From Pseudomonadota bacterium (GTDB taxonomy: Bacteria; Desulfobacterota; Desulfobulbia; Desulfobulbales; SURF-16): 32,371 nt of DNA. The stretch is taken from the NCBI GenBank assembly GCA_030597865.1, contig JAUVQZ010000004.1, positions 1 through 32,371 of the forward strand, written 5' to 3'. This document shows positions 23,714 to 32,371 of this stretch, piece by piece. Each line of letters starts with the position of its first letter. Position 1 is the stretch's first letter. The notes below the pieces were generated by a model that saw nothing but the letters and a program-made list of their open reading frames with translations, did not search any database and was not told where the DNA came from. Position numbers and translations under genes: made by a program.

Positions 23714-25051
23714 CTATATGCTGTAATTCTTCATCTTCTCCCATAGGTTTTTACGGCTGATGCCCAGCAGTTTGGCCGCCTCACTTTTTTTGCCCCCTGT
23801 TTTTTGAAGGGCCCGGAGGATACATGATTTTTCTGCCTGGGCCACGGCTGCGGCAAGGAGCAGGCTGTGGCCACTGCTCTGGGGCACGTCGGCAGTGAGG
23901 TCAGCGGGCAGGTTCCAGGGCTGGATGGTCTCACCGGGCTGAAGAACCAGCAGCCGTTCAATGATATTGTGGAGCTCCCTGATGTTGCTGGGATAGTCAT
24001 AGGACAACAGAACGTCCATGGCATCCTTGCTGAGGGTGATGGCTGTTTCGCCCTGGCCCAGCTCAGCAATGAAATGATCGCATAATTCCGGGATGTCCCC
24101 CCTGCGCTCGCGAAGGGGCGGCACAACAAGGGGAATAACCTTGAGTCGGAAAAAGAGATCCTCGCGGAAGGTGCCCCTTTTCACCTCGTCAGCCAGGTCC
24201 TTGGCCGTGGCGCAGAGAATCCTGACATCCACCCTGATACTCTTGGTGCCGCCCACCCTTTCAATCTCCTTTTCCTGGAGAACGCGCAACAGTTTGGCCT
24301 GCAGGTTCAGGGGCATTTCGCCGATCTCATCAAGGAGAATGGTGCCGCCGTTTGCCATCTCAAAGCGCCCGGTCTTTTTGGCCTCGGCACCGGTAAAGGC
24401 GCCTTTCTCATGGCCGAAGAGTTCCGATTCGATGAGGCCCTCGGGGATGGCCGCGCAGTTTAGGCGGACGTAAGGTCCATTCGCCCTGGGGCTGTTGTAA
24501 TGAATGGCAGAGGCCACCAGCTCCTTGCCGGTGCCCGACTCGCCGCTGATAAGTATGGTGGCGGCCGAGGCGGCAACCTGATTGATCAAGGCATGCATGT
24601 CCTGGGTACTCTTGCTGCTGCCGATAATGGGTTTGTGAAATTGTTGGCAGCAGTCCTGCAGGGCGATAAAGCGGGCCTTGACCGTCTGCATCTCCAGAAT
24701 CCTTTTGATGCGGATAATGAGGTCATCCATATCAAAGGGCTTGATGAGATAATCGTGGGCCCCCTGTTTAAGGCAGTCCACCGCATCCTCGACGCTGCCA
24801 TAGGCGGTCATGAAGATGATATCGGTGGGCACGGCAGCCTTCTGGAGTGCTTCGAGGATGTCAAAGCCCGTGGCATGGGGCATGCGGATGTCGGAGATCA
24901 CCACATTATACTGTTCGGTCTTGATCTTCTCCAGGGCCTGGCGGCCATCCTCGGCCTCATCCACCTGCCAGCCATTTTTTTGAAGGTGGTCGGAGAGGGT
25001 GATCCGCATGATTTCATCATCTTCGGCAAGCAAAATACGGACAGAGGTCAT
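23714..25051 (-). CDS. NtrC-family sigma-54 response regulator
   Basis: A 445-residue transcription activator. The receiver domain (1-120) has the acidic pocket LLAEDDE, phospho-acceptor Asp54 in VISDIRMP, and Lys104 in YLIKPFD. The AAA+ domain has Walker A SGESGTGKE (169-177), the sigma-54 contact loop GAFTGA (217-222) and Walker B TILLDEIG (237-243). A Fis-type HTH closes the protein (GGKKSEAAKLLGISRKNLWEKM). Its ATG overlaps the TGA of the sensor kinase gene (ATGA), so they form a cognate pair. Targets unknown; the neighbouring octaheme cytochrome is a candidate, but I did not find a convincing -24/-12 element before it. Confidence 0.95.
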   Translation of the reverse strand: MTSVRILLAEDDEIMRITLSDHLQKNGWQVDEAEDGRQALEKIKTEQYNVVISDIRMPHATGFDILEALQKAAVPTDIIFMTAYGSVEDAVDCLKQGAHDYLIKPFDMDDLIIRIKRILEMQTVKARFIALQDCCQQFHKPIIGSSKSTQDMHALINQVAASAATILISGESGTGKELVASAIHYNSPRANGPYVRLNCAAIPEGLIESELFGHEKGAFTGAEAKKTGRFEMANGGTILLDEIGEMPLNLQAKLLRVLQEKEIERVGGTKSIRVDVRILCATAKDLADEVKRGTFREDLFFRLKVIPLVVPPLRERRGDIPELCDHFIAELGQGETAITLSKDAMDVLLSYDYPSNIRELHNIIERLLVLQPGETIQPWNLPADLTADVPQSSGHSLLLAAAVAQAEKSCILRALQKTGGKKSEAAKLLGISRKNLWEKMKNYSI

Positions 25052-26625
25052 GGGTTAGCCTCCTTTGTTTTTGGGTTGAGTGGCAGTCGTATAATGAAGC
25101 AGGTGCCTTTGCCCACCTCGCTCTCCACCAGGATTGAGCCATGCATCTGCTGGACCAGTGCATAGGTCACGGCCAGGCCCAGGCCCGTACCCTCGCCAAC
25201 ATCCTTGGTGGTGAAAAAGGGATCAAATATCCGCGGCAGATTTTCTTCGGCAATACCCGGGCCGCTATCCTGGAAGGCAAGAACCGCCATCTCTCCCTCC
25301 ACCCTGGTGGTGACCCTGAAAGACGCGCCTTCAGGCATGGCCTGCATGGCATTCATGGTGATATTGACGATGATCTGTTGCAGGGCCGCCGAATCAATGG
25401 GGTGGGAATCGTGGATGCCGAGATCAAGCTGGACATCTAGTTTTTTCAGGCCGTATTCAAGGAGAACAAAGGATTCTCTGATCAGGTCGTCAATGGAGGC
25501 CACCCTGTACTGCAGGGGTTCCCGGCGTCCGAAATTTAAGAGCTGCTGGACGATCTTGCCGATACGTTTTAACCCCTTTTCCATCAGATTGAGATAGCGG
25601 TTGTGCAGGGCCTTATCATGTGGGTTTTCGCCCATGGATTTGACACAGTTGAGCATGCCCCCCAAGGGATTGTTGACCTCATGGGCCACTCCGGCGGCCA
25701 GGCGGCCCAGGGCCGCCAGTTTTTCACTCTGGAATACCTGTTTTCTGCTGTTGTCCAGTTCAGCCTGGGAGGTGTCGAGGCGCTGGCAGAAATCATCAAA
25801 CTTGCTGGCCAGGCGGCCAATTTCGTCGCCGCCATCAGGGAGATTTGCCTTTGAAGGCCGCTTTTGGGGATAATTCTCCATGGCCCTTTCGAGAATACCC
25901 AGGCGGCGAACCACCAGGACATCAATGAGCAGATAGATGGTGAGCCCGACAACCAGAATAGTAATGGTGGCAATAAAGAGCAGCATGCGGTTGTTCCGGG
26001 CAATGCTCTCAAAGGCCCAATCCACCGGGATGGTCACGCTGAGGCCGCCGCGGATGTCGCCGATCTTATAGCCCTGGTGGGAATGGCATTCCAGGCAGGA
26101 TTGTTCCACGGGAAGCGGGGCAATATAGCGCAGGGTGGGGCGGTTATTGACCTCGGTGAATTCGATGACCTCTTCCACCCCTTCCTCGAAGAGGAGGAGG
26201 CTTTTTTCCTCCCAGGGGTCAGGGGCGTTTGCCGGATTAATAGTTTTCAGGGTGGTAACCCGGTAGTCGCAAAAGCCCGCCTGGTCGGCATAGGCGGAAA
26301 GCTCCCTGGTCACCATGGCCGGGTTTCTCTTCACATATCTGACCCCCTTGGCATCCACCATTTCAGGGTCTTTTAAAAAGGGATTGGGTTCAACGCCGGG
26401 CTGGCGCATGAAGAAGAGACCGTTATGGTCGGCCACCCATTTACGGGTCATCAGGATCTGCTGGTGGAGCATGCGGGCCTGGCGGGCGGCCTGGGAGAGG
26501 ACAAGCTCGTTCTGAAATTGCGAGGTCCTGTAAAAGGTGATGCCGTAGGAGATGACCACGACAATACCGATGAGGAGGATGAATTTAAGTCTCAGGCTCA
26601 TTTTGTTCCACTGCACATGTTTCAT
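25048..26625 (-). CDS. Sensor histidine kinase with haem-binding periplasmic (DUF3365-type) domain
   Basis: A 525-residue membrane kinase. Order: membrane segment 1 (about 12-31), periplasmic sensor (about 32-210), membrane segment 2 (about 213-236), HAMP (about 237-290), HisKA with His315 in AAGVAHEVNNPLGG, and an HATPase domain with DSGPGIAEEN and GEGTGLGLAV. The sensor holds a c-type haem site, CLECH (177-181), followed by GYKIGDIRGGLSVTIP. This pattern belongs to DUF3365 / Tll0287-like sensors that may detect redox state or gases such as NO. The partner regulator overlaps by four bases. The start at 26625 has a weak ribosome site; Met9 is an alternative. No sporulation or nitrogen link is visible; redox sensing for the adjacent octaheme is inferred from position. 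Confidence 0.92.
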   Translation of the reverse strand: MKHVQWNKMSLRLKFILLIGIVVVISYGITFYRTSQFQNELVLSQAARQARMLHQQILMTRKWVADHNGLFFMRQPGVEPNPFLKDPEMVDAKGVRYVKRNPAMVTRELSAYADQAGFCDYRVTTLKTINPANAPDPWEEKSLLLFEEGVEEVIEFTEVNNRPTLRYIAPLPVEQSCLECHSHQGYKIGDIRGGLSVTIPVDWAFESIARNNRMLLFIATITILVVGLTIYLLIDVLVVRRLGILERAMENYPQKRPSKANLPDGGDEIGRLASKFDDFCQRLDTSQAELDNSRKQVFQSEKLAALGRLAAGVAHEVNNPLGGMLNCVKSMGENPHDKALHNRYLNLMEKGLKRIGKIVQQLLNFGRREPLQYRVASIDDLIRESFVLLEYGLKKLDVQLDLGIHDSHPIDSAALQQIIVNITMNAMQAMPEGASFRVTTRVEGEMAVLAFQDSGPGIAEENLPRIFDPFFTTKDVGEGTGLGLAVTYALVQQMHGSILVESEVGKGTCFIIRLPLNPKTKEANP

Positions 26626-26652
26626 AGCCGCTTAGGTTTTCTCCTTAGGCTA

Positions 26653-26782
26653 CCTTGAATAATTGCTTTTTCGTCCAATCTCTGCGTTATGCTCTGAAAA
26701 TAATGCTCGGAATATCAAACATATGCCTGCGCTTATTTTTTTCGCATGCCTTGATATTGAACGAAAAATATAATTATTCAAG
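26653..26782. mobile_element. MITE-like element with nested inverted repeats
   Basis: The outer arms are CCTTGAATAATTGCTTTTTCGTCCAAT (26653-26679; its start and end shown in short: CTTGAATAATT, TTTTCGT) and the complementary 26756-26782 (ACGAAAAA, AATTATTCAAG). They match over about 27 bases with few differences. An inner pair, AATATCAAACATATGC (26711-26726) and GCATGCCTTGATATT (26744-26758), forms a second stem. The 130-bp unit has no coding capacity and sits just upstream of the sensor kinase gene, so it may carry or alter its promoter. Confidence 0.65.
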
Positions 26783-26891
26783 ATACCCCTTAGTTGATGT
26801 GCATAATGTATTCCTCAGGATGAGGCAGATCCTCTTTGGGCCTATTCCTCTGTTTAGCCGACTTCTCGTCCCCCGTCTTTAAAATAATGTT

Positions 26892-26937
26892 ACTGTTTGG
26901 TAGCGGTTGGTTGTGACAGTGTCACTGTTTGGTAGCG
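26892..26937. repeat. Direct repeat duplicating the end of the neighbouring gene
   Basis: ACTGTTTGGTAGCG occurs at 26892-26905 and again at 26924-26937. The second copy encodes the last codons and stop of the gene at 26922-28520; the first lies just beyond it. A short tandem duplication or the trace of an excision would explain it. Confidence 0.6.
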
Positions 26938-28520
26938 TTTTGGCTTGGCGGTAAGCTGGCCCGCAGGGCCGTGGCCAGATCCTCGGAGAAATGGCCGTTG
27001 ATCCAGCGCAGTTGGGACTCGCTGAAGGCCCCGGGGGAATTGGGGAGTTTGGGGAGCAGGGCGTAGAGCAGCCGTTGGTCGTGGTCCCTGCTGGTGAATC
27101 GTTTTGAGTACTCGATGCTACACATCAGCTTGACGCCGATATTGTCCAGGGCCTTGACCGCCAGGTAGAAGGCCATGTCCAGGGAGCGGCGGGCCTCGCT
27201 GGAGAGTTCAAGGATATTGCCCACCTGGCCGGTGGTCATGATCTGCACCTCCCACTGGGAGGTCTGGGCCTTGGGGACAAAGACCATGACATAGTCGTCC
27301 TCATGGATGATGAGACTCTTTTCGCCCTGGTGGCCGTCCATGCGGCTGTTGGCCCGGATGGCCTCAATATAATCGCTGAAAAAGGGGGTGCCTGTCTCTG
27401 CCCGGTATTGCTCGCAGAAGCTGGCAACCAGGTCGCCGCAGGCAAAGCTTGTCTGGCTGTCGGTGCTGTCAGTAACAACAGCAGGGATGAGGGCGAACTG
27501 CTGATGGAGCATCTGATGGGAGGCGTTGAGCCGGTAGCCGCTGGCGGCAAAATCAAAGCCGTAGTTCCAGCCCCAGAGGGTGGCGGTGAATGTCGGCTCA
27601 GCCCCATTCGCCAGGGTGTTGACGATGTGTTGCCGTACTGACTCAAGCTCGGCAGGGCTTGCCATCCTGCGGCCCTTGAAGCCGGTGAGGCCCAGATCCA
27701 CAGCCAGCCGTTCATAGCTCCTCTGGTAGTAGAGATGGCGCATGCCGATCATGTCATCCAGGCAGAGCTCAGCCAGGCTGTAACGCACGCTGTCATTGGC
27801 CATATTGGCGGCATAATGGCCCCAGGGAATATAGGAGTTGCGGCGCAGATACTCAAAGACATGGCTGCCCTCACCATGGAACTCGCCAATGATCTCACTG
27901 TTGCCCTGGGCCCCGGGTCTCAGCACCATGGCCTGCATATAGTCGTCGGGCAGGTGGGGGTTATTGGCCACGGCCTCGTAGAGGTCATGGTTATAGATTA
28001 CCGGACGGGATTGGCCGTTGAGCTGTTCATAATGGAGGCCGCTGACCTCGCCGCTGTCGTTGATGGTAAAGGAGGCCGCCTGCCTGGCCAGACGGATGAG
28101 GTCCTCAGGGTCGGTGGAGGTGGTGGCCAGGGAGAAGAGCAGGGGCTCGGGCAGGGCCTTGAATATCGCATCAATATCCTCCTCCTCCACATTATGGCGC
28201 AGTGAGTCGGACATGGAGACAGGTTCTGCTTCAGCCAGTCTGATCCCCAAGGGATTGTCGGCCTGGCGGTCTGCCCAGGCGGCATTGATAAAGGTGGTGC
28301 CCTTGAAGGAAAAGGGGTTGGCTATCTCATAGACCCAATCGCATTTTTCCACCTCCAGGTCGTCCTCGGGGAAGTTGCGGCTGTTGAAAACCGCTTCCCC
28401 CTGGCAGGCGCCGAGCTCAATGACCTCGTCATTGTCGCGCAGATTGGTGACGCGGTAGGAGGGCTTGTGGATGGCAAAGGCAAAACAGCCGTTGGGCCGG
28501 ACGCAGGTGTGTAATTTCAT
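26922..28520 (-). CDS. Conserved-looking protein of unknown function
   Basis: I do not recognise this 532-residue protein with confidence. It starts at the ATG 28520 (MKLHTCVRPNGCFAFAIHKP); a longer frame to 28577 has an unlikely extension, and neither has a strong ribosome site. No signal peptide or membrane helix is seen, so it is probably cytoplasmic. Phrases such as RPVIYNHDLYEAV, SYIPWGHYAANMANDS and SLIIHEDDYVMVFVPKAQ with SQWEVQIM near the C-terminus give a faint likeness to the GalT/HIT nucleotidyl-transferase fold, where a strand-rich core is followed by P-x-x-W-E. That is only a hint and the HIT triad is not obvious. It stands alone between the MITE-like element and the divergent recC, with normal codon use. 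Confidence 0.7.
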   Translation of the reverse strand: MKLHTCVRPNGCFAFAIHKPSYRVTNLRDNDEVIELGACQGEAVFNSRNFPEDDLEVEKCDWVYEIANPFSFKGTTFINAAWADRQADNPLGIRLAEAEPVSMSDSLRHNVEEEDIDAIFKALPEPLLFSLATTSTDPEDLIRLARQAASFTINDSGEVSGLHYEQLNGQSRPVIYNHDLYEAVANNPHLPDDYMQAMVLRPGAQGNSEIIGEFHGEGSHVFEYLRRNSYIPWGHYAANMANDSVRYSLAELCLDDMIGMRHLYYQRSYERLAVDLGLTGFKGRRMASPAELESVRQHIVNTLANGAEPTFTATLWGWNYGFDFAASGYRLNASHQMLHQQFALIPAVVTDSTDSQTSFACGDLVASFCEQYRAETGTPFFSDYIEAIRANSRMDGHQGEKSLIIHEDDYVMVFVPKAQTSQWEVQIMTTGQVGNILELSSEARRSLDMAFYLAVKALDNIGVKLMCSIEYSKRFTSRDHDQRLLYALLPKLPNSPGAFSESQLRWINGHFSEDLATALRASLPPSQNATKQ

Positions 28521-28851
28521 AATGGCAGTGGGACCTGTTAAGGGCTGAGCATGATTGCATAATGATGGCGTTACCAACTGCTGATAGATTACCGTTCTTT
28601 ACCGGCAAGTGCCAGCCAAGAGGTGAAAAAAATGCCATGTATGCAGCGCTGCCATGGCACCCCAGTAATGACTGAGGGTTTTGTTGGTAATGGGCTTGGC
28701 AAGTGGCCAATATTTCTTTAGATTGAGGGAGTAAATTCCGGGATTATCTCTCCGGCAGCCCTGAATGGGGCAGAACGAAAAACATTTTGAACCAAAGATC
28801 CCATGGATTCGTGATGGACCATTATTTCAAAAAAACCATGGAGACTCGTCT
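28521..28851. other. Divergent intergenic region upstream of recC
   Basis: No gene is supported here. A 7-bp inverted repeat, TGCCATG (28633-28639) with CATGGCA (28653-28659), and the ribosome site GGAG (28840-28843) of recC are the only signals seen. An ATG at 28765 is in frame with recC but has no ribosome site. Confidence 0.5.
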
Positions 28852-31800
28852 GTGAGTTTTACTATCTATTCCAGTAATAGAATGGAGTTGCTGGTTGAAT
28901 ATCTTGCCCAGGTCTTAGGCCGGCAGCCCTTGCCCCCCCTGGTCCCGGAGACCGTGGTGGTCCAGAGCCAGGGCATGGCCCGCTGGCTGGCCATGGAGCT
29001 GGCCAAACGCTACGGCGTCTGGGCCAACGGCACCTTTCCCTTTCCCAATGCCTTTCTGGGCCAGGTCTTTGCCCAGGTCCTGGACGAGAAACAGGTCTTG
29101 GATGGCTGGCAGCGGCCGGTGCTGGTCTGGCGGATCATGGAGCTCCTGCCTGAGCTTTGCACAGGCGACTCCTTTAGACAGGTGGCCGCCTATGTCTCCA
29201 CGCCCCTGAAGAGCTATCAGCTTGCCGTCGCCATGGCCGATCTCTTTGACCAGTATGTGATCTACCGTCCTGATCTTATCAAGGCCTGGGAGGCAGGCAA
29301 GGAGGGTGACTTATGGCAGGCCATTCTCTGGAGAAGGCTGCGGGCCGACATTTCCCAGCCCCACCGGGCTGATCTCTTTGGGCGCTGCCTTGGGGTTCTT
29401 AACCGCGATCAGTGTCGCCTCGGCACCTTGCCGTCCCGGGTCTCCATCTTTGGCATTTCCTCCATGCCGCCCAGTCACCTCGAAATTTTGCACGCCCTGG
29501 GGCGTCACCTGGAGGTAAATATATTTTTCCTAAACCCCTGCCAGATGGAGTGGGGGGATATCATCCCTGAGACGACAATCAGTCGCCTGGCACGGAACAG
29601 CGGAGGTGACAGGGATGCCCACTTCCTTGGTCAGGACAATCCGCTTCTGGCCTCCATGGGCCGTCTGGGCCGGGATTTTTTCCACCTGCTCCTTGATTAT
29701 GGGGCCGAAGAGCAGGCCTTTCCCCTGGAACCGGAACCAGATACCCTGCTGACTGCTATCCAGGGCGATATCCTCAAACTGCGGGACGCATCAAGCGGGC
29801 ACGGCGGCGATGATTCAATCCGCTTTATCTCCTGCCATGGCCCCATGCGCGAGGTGGAGACCCTCCATGACCACCTCCTCGGCCTCTTCTCCGAGCATGC
29901 CGATCTTGAGCCGCGGCATATCCTGGTCATGGCCCCTGATATCAGCAGCTATGCCCCCCTGGTCGAGGCGGTCTTTGCCGGTGATGATCAGCAGTTTCTG
30001 CCCTATACCATTGCTGATCAGGGTCACAATGAGGAGGAGTGCATAGCCGGTTTTTTCCAGGTCCTGGCCCTGGTCCCCAGCCGCTTTAAGGCCCTTGATC
30101 TGGTTGCCCTGTTAGAGATTGGCGCCCTGCGCCGTTGCTTTCAACTGGGCCTGGATGATGTCAGCCTGATTACCAGCTGGTTTGCTGAGCTGCGGATCTG
30201 CTGGGGCCGCGATGGTGAAGATCGGGCCCGTTTCGGCCTGCCGCCTTATGGTGATAATAGCTGGCAGGCCGGGCTGGATCGCCTTCTCCTGGGTTTTGCC
30301 ATGGCAGATGACCAGCTCTTTGCCGGCATCCTACCCTATGACGGCGCCCATCTTGAGCCGGAGCTGGCCGACCGTTTTCTGACCTTCTATCATGCCATTG
30401 CCGACTGGTCAGACCGGCTCCAGGGCCAGTATGACCTGTCAACCTGGAGCAGCCTCCTCCTCCAACTGACCACTGATCTGTTCAGCCCTGACCAGGATGA
30501 AGAAGGTCAGATGCAGGTGCTGCGCACGGCCTTGGCCGCCTTGGGCCAGGAGGCGGTCCTGGCCGGTTTCGACCAGGACCTGGGCCTTGATGTGGTGGAG
30601 GACAGGGTGCGCAGGGCGGTGGGCCAGGATCTGTCACCCTATGGATTCATGGGCGGCGGTATCACCTTCTGCTCGCTGCTGCCCATGCGGGCCGTGCCCT
30701 TTAAGGTCATCTGCCTCCTTGGTATGAATGATGGTGATTTTCCCCGCTCACCGGCCCGCTTTGGTTTTGATCTCATGGCCAAGGAGTTTCGGCGCGGTGA
30801 TCGCAGCATGCGTTTTGATGATCGCTACCTCTTTCTTGAGGCCCTGCTGTCGGCCCGCAGGCAGCTCTACGTCTCCTATCTGGGCCGTTCCGTCCTGGAT
30901 GACTCGGAACGGGCCCCGTCAGTGCTGGTCCGTGAACGTCTGGAGTACGTGGCCCGGATGCGCAGTCCGGCTGGGGCAACGGAGAGAGATGAACAGGCCA
31001 TGCAAAGGGACCTGGTGACCCAGCATCATTTGCAGCCCTTTCATGCCGATTATTTCCATGGCCGGGGGGGAAGTTTTTCTGAAAAAAATCTGAGCGCGGC
31101 CCAGGAGCTCATCCGTCACCGCCAGGGGCGCGTTGATTTTGGCGCCAATCTGCCCCTGCCAGAGGCCGGTGGGGAGAAACGTCATCTTGATCTGGCCGCC
31201 TTCCTGCGTTTCTGGGACTCTCCGGCCCGGTTTTTTTGTGAGCAGCGCCTTGGTCTGCGTCTGCAGAGGGAGGAAGAATCCCTGGCCGAGGATGAACCCT
31301 TTAGTCTTAAGGGTCTTGATCGTTATGGGGTGAGCCGGGACCTGGTCCATGGCCTGTTGGCCGCCAAACCCCTGAGCCTCGATGAGGTCAGGGCCAGGGG
31401 TATTCTGCCCCATGGCGCCATGGGCCAAGTGGTCTATGGTGAGGCCAGGGACAAGGCCAGCTCCTTTGCCCGGAAGGTTGAAGGGTTGGGGGGCGGCGCC
31501 TTCACCAATCAGTCCGGCACCCTTGCGCTCGGCAACTATGAGCTGGAGGTGGAGCTTGCCAATATTAACAGCCTGGGCCAGTTCCACTACCGTTTCGGCA
31601 GGTTGGATGGCCGTCACATCCTGCGGACATGGATCAGCCATCTGGCCCTAAACAGCCTCAATCTTCCGGCCCATGGCCGCCATTCGCTGTTGATCGCCGA
31701 TGACGGGGTAATTCGCCTGGCGCCCCTTGAGGACGCCCAAGATTATCTCCATGCACTCCTGGAGCTTTACTGGCAGGGGTTGCAGCAGCCCTTGCCGTTT

Positions 31801-32034
31801 TTTGCCAAGGCGTCTTACCTCTTTGCCGAAGAATGCAGAAGGGGCAAGAAGGAAGAAAAGGCCATCAGTAAAGCGTTTGACGTCCTCTGGGGCACGGATT
31901 TTAAAAGGGGCGAATGTCATTGGGATCCCTGTCTCCGGCGCTGCTTTTCTGAGAAGTCGGAGCTGGGCGAAGATTTTGTCAGGCTGGCCCGGGCCGTTTA
32001 CGATCCTGTGTATCCGCTCATGGAGAGGGAATAA
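28852..32034 (+). CDS. recC: Exodeoxyribonuclease V gamma subunit
   Basis: A 1060-residue subunit of the RecBCD helicase-nuclease, which processes double-strand breaks and reads Chi sites. The N-terminus (SFTIYSSNRMELLVEYLAQ) and VQSQGMARWLAMELA are typical of RecC, as are FGISSMPPSHLEIL, HDHLLGLF, GGGITFCSLLPMRAVPF and VICLLGMNDGDFPRS. Length fits the family (about 1050-1120). The start is placed at the GTG 28852, preceded by GGAG (28840-28843), because this gives the usual N-terminus; an ATG at 28765 would add 29 unrelated residues. recB begins 8 bases after the stop, giving the usual recC-recB order; recD may follow beyond the window. Confidence 0.95.
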   Translation: MSFTIYSSNRMELLVEYLAQVLGRQPLPPLVPETVVVQSQGMARWLAMELAKRYGVWANGTFPFPNAFLGQVFAQVLDEKQVLDGWQRPVLVWRIMELLPELCTGDSFRQVAAYVSTPLKSYQLAVAMADLFDQYVIYRPDLIKAWEAGKEGDLWQAILWRRLRADISQPHRADLFGRCLGVLNRDQCRLGTLPSRVSIFGISSMPPSHLEILHALGRHLEVNIFFLNPCQMEWGDIIPETTISRLARNSGGDRDAHFLGQDNPLLASMGRLGRDFFHLLLDYGAEEQAFPLEPEPDTLLTAIQGDILKLRDASSGHGGDDSIRFISCHGPMREVETLHDHLLGLFSEHADLEPRHILVMAPDISSYAPLVEAVFAGDDQQFLPYTIADQGHNEEECIAGFFQVLALVPSRFKALDLVALLEIGALRRCFQLGLDDVSLITSWFAELRICWGRDGEDRARFGLPPYGDNSWQAGLDRLLLGFAMADDQLFAGILPYDGAHLEPELADRFLTFYHAIADWSDRLQGQYDLSTWSSLLLQLTTDLFSPDQDEEGQMQVLRTALAALGQEAVLAGFDQDLGLDVVEDRVRRAVGQDLSPYGFMGGGITFCSLLPMRAVPFKVICLLGMNDGDFPRSPARFGFDLMAKEFRRGDRSMRFDDRYLFLEALLSARRQLYVSYLGRSVLDDSERAPSVLVRERLEYVARMRSPAGATERDEQAMQRDLVTQHHLQPFHADYFHGRGGSFSEKNLSAAQELIRHRQGRVDFGANLPLPEAGGEKRHLDLAAFLRFWDSPARFFCEQRLGLRLQREEESLAEDEPFSLKGLDRYGVSRDLVHGLLAAKPLSLDEVRARGILPHGAMGQVVYGEARDKASSFARKVEGLGGGAFTNQSGTLALGNYELEVELANINSLGQFHYRFGRLDGRHILRTWISHLALNSLNLPAHGRHSLLIADDGVIRLAPLEDAQDYLHALLELYWQGLQQPLPFFAKASYLFAEECRRGKKEEKAISKAFDVLWGTDFKRGECHWDPCLRRCFSEKSELGEDFVRLARAVYDPVYPLMERE

Positions 32035-32042
32035 GAAAACAG

Positions 32043-32371
32043 ATGGCTGATCTTCCGGATAAAAAACGTCAAGGCTTTGACCTTCAAGGCCTTCATCTTA
32101 TCGATGCCAGTGCTGGCACGGGAAAGACCTATACCATCACCGCCCTGGTGATCCGCCTCCTTCTTGAGGAACGGCTGACCATCCAGAAGATCCTGGTGGT
32201 TACCTATACCGAGGCGGCTGCCACGGATCTGCGGGTGCGGATCCGGGAGATGCTCACCAAGGCCCGGGCCTGTTTCAGCGGCCATGGCTGCACGGAAAAG
32301 TTCCTGGATCAGCTCCATACGACGATTGGCGATCATGACCAGGCCCGCCGCGATCTTGTCTGTGCCCTCAA
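32043..32371 (+). CDS. recB: Exodeoxyribonuclease V beta subunit, N-terminal fragment (runs off window)
   Basis: The first ~109 codons of RecB, the 3'-5' helicase and nuclease subunit of RecBCD. After MADLPDKKRQGFDLQGLHL comes the Walker A motif, IDASAGTGKTYTITALVIRL, and then helicase motif Ia, ILVVTYTEAAATDLRVRI. These are the family signatures of RecB-type UvrD helicases, here with TE instead of the more usual TF in motif Ia. The ATG lies 8 bases after the recC stop, so the two genes are co-transcribed. Confidence 0.93.
   Translation, partial: MADLPDKKRQGFDLQGLHLIDASAGTGKTYTITALVIRLLLEERLTIQKILVVTYTEAAATDLRVRIREMLTKARACFSGHGCTEKFLDQLHTTIGDHDQARRDLVCAL

Noticed and set aside
28765..28851. 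ATG-initiated N-terminal extension of recC
   Set aside because: No ribosome site and the added residues do not match RecC; the GTG at 28852 has GGAG and gives the family N-terminus.
1..32371. CRISPR array, rRNA, prophage or complete insertion sequence
   Set aside because: No regularly spaced repeats, rRNA sequence, phage genes or transposase frames were seen.

Overview
The window looks like chromosomal DNA from an anaerobic Desulfobacterota bacterium, most plausibly a Desulfobulbales-type sulfate or sulfur metaboliser. This rests on gene content only: periplasmic multiheme c-type cytochromes, a haem-binding sensor kinase with a sigma-54 regulator, two reductive-activator ATPases (BadF/HgdC type and RACo type), and an MglA/MglB polarity GTPase set. 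Species identity is inference.

Layout. 1-164 (-) is the start of asnS; it is divergent from an isochorismatase-type hydrolase (281-838). 1100-2605 is an enlarged CheZ. A tRNA-Cys lies on the minus strand at 2772-2847, with its own terminator. 3123-7599 is a six-gene plus-strand operon: MglB-like roadblock protein, MglA-like GTPase, large acidic protein with a duplicated domain, zinc-ribbon protein, and two more roadblock-like proteins. A triheme cytochrome and a cysteine-rich small-protein remnant follow on the minus strand (7663-8308). A membrane-anchored HTH protein with an external EF-hand follows at 8535-9491. 9629-12710 (-) is a compact operon, crcB - lptG - unknown gene broken by an in-frame TAA - BadF/HgdC-type activator - 56-residue four-cysteine protein. 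It is divergent from a RACo-like corrinoid-activator gene (12902-14440).

14441-14903 is non-coding and holds repeats. It is followed by an atypical P-II protein and a small membrane protein (14904-15714). 15826-19534 (-) holds a DHH phosphoesterase and two overlapping GlgC paralogues. trpB-trpA (19823-21812, -) is divergent from an octaheme HAO-family cytochrome (22103-23410). A two-component system with a haem-binding sensor (23714-26625, -) and an unrecognised 532-residue protein (26922-28520, -) come next. recC and the start of recB (28852-end, +) close the window.

The most system-like region is 3123-7599. The GTPase keeps every nucleotide-binding and catalytic position of MglA, and three separate roadblock-fold proteins surround it. 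A bivalent acidic scaffold and a zinc-ribbon protein complete a set that differs from a simple mglBA pair. The neighbouring CheZ, although in a separate transcription unit, also points to motility or polarity control. Non-coding DNA carries several palindromic or MITE-like elements (9532-9627, 14472-14660, 23569-23638, 26653-26782).
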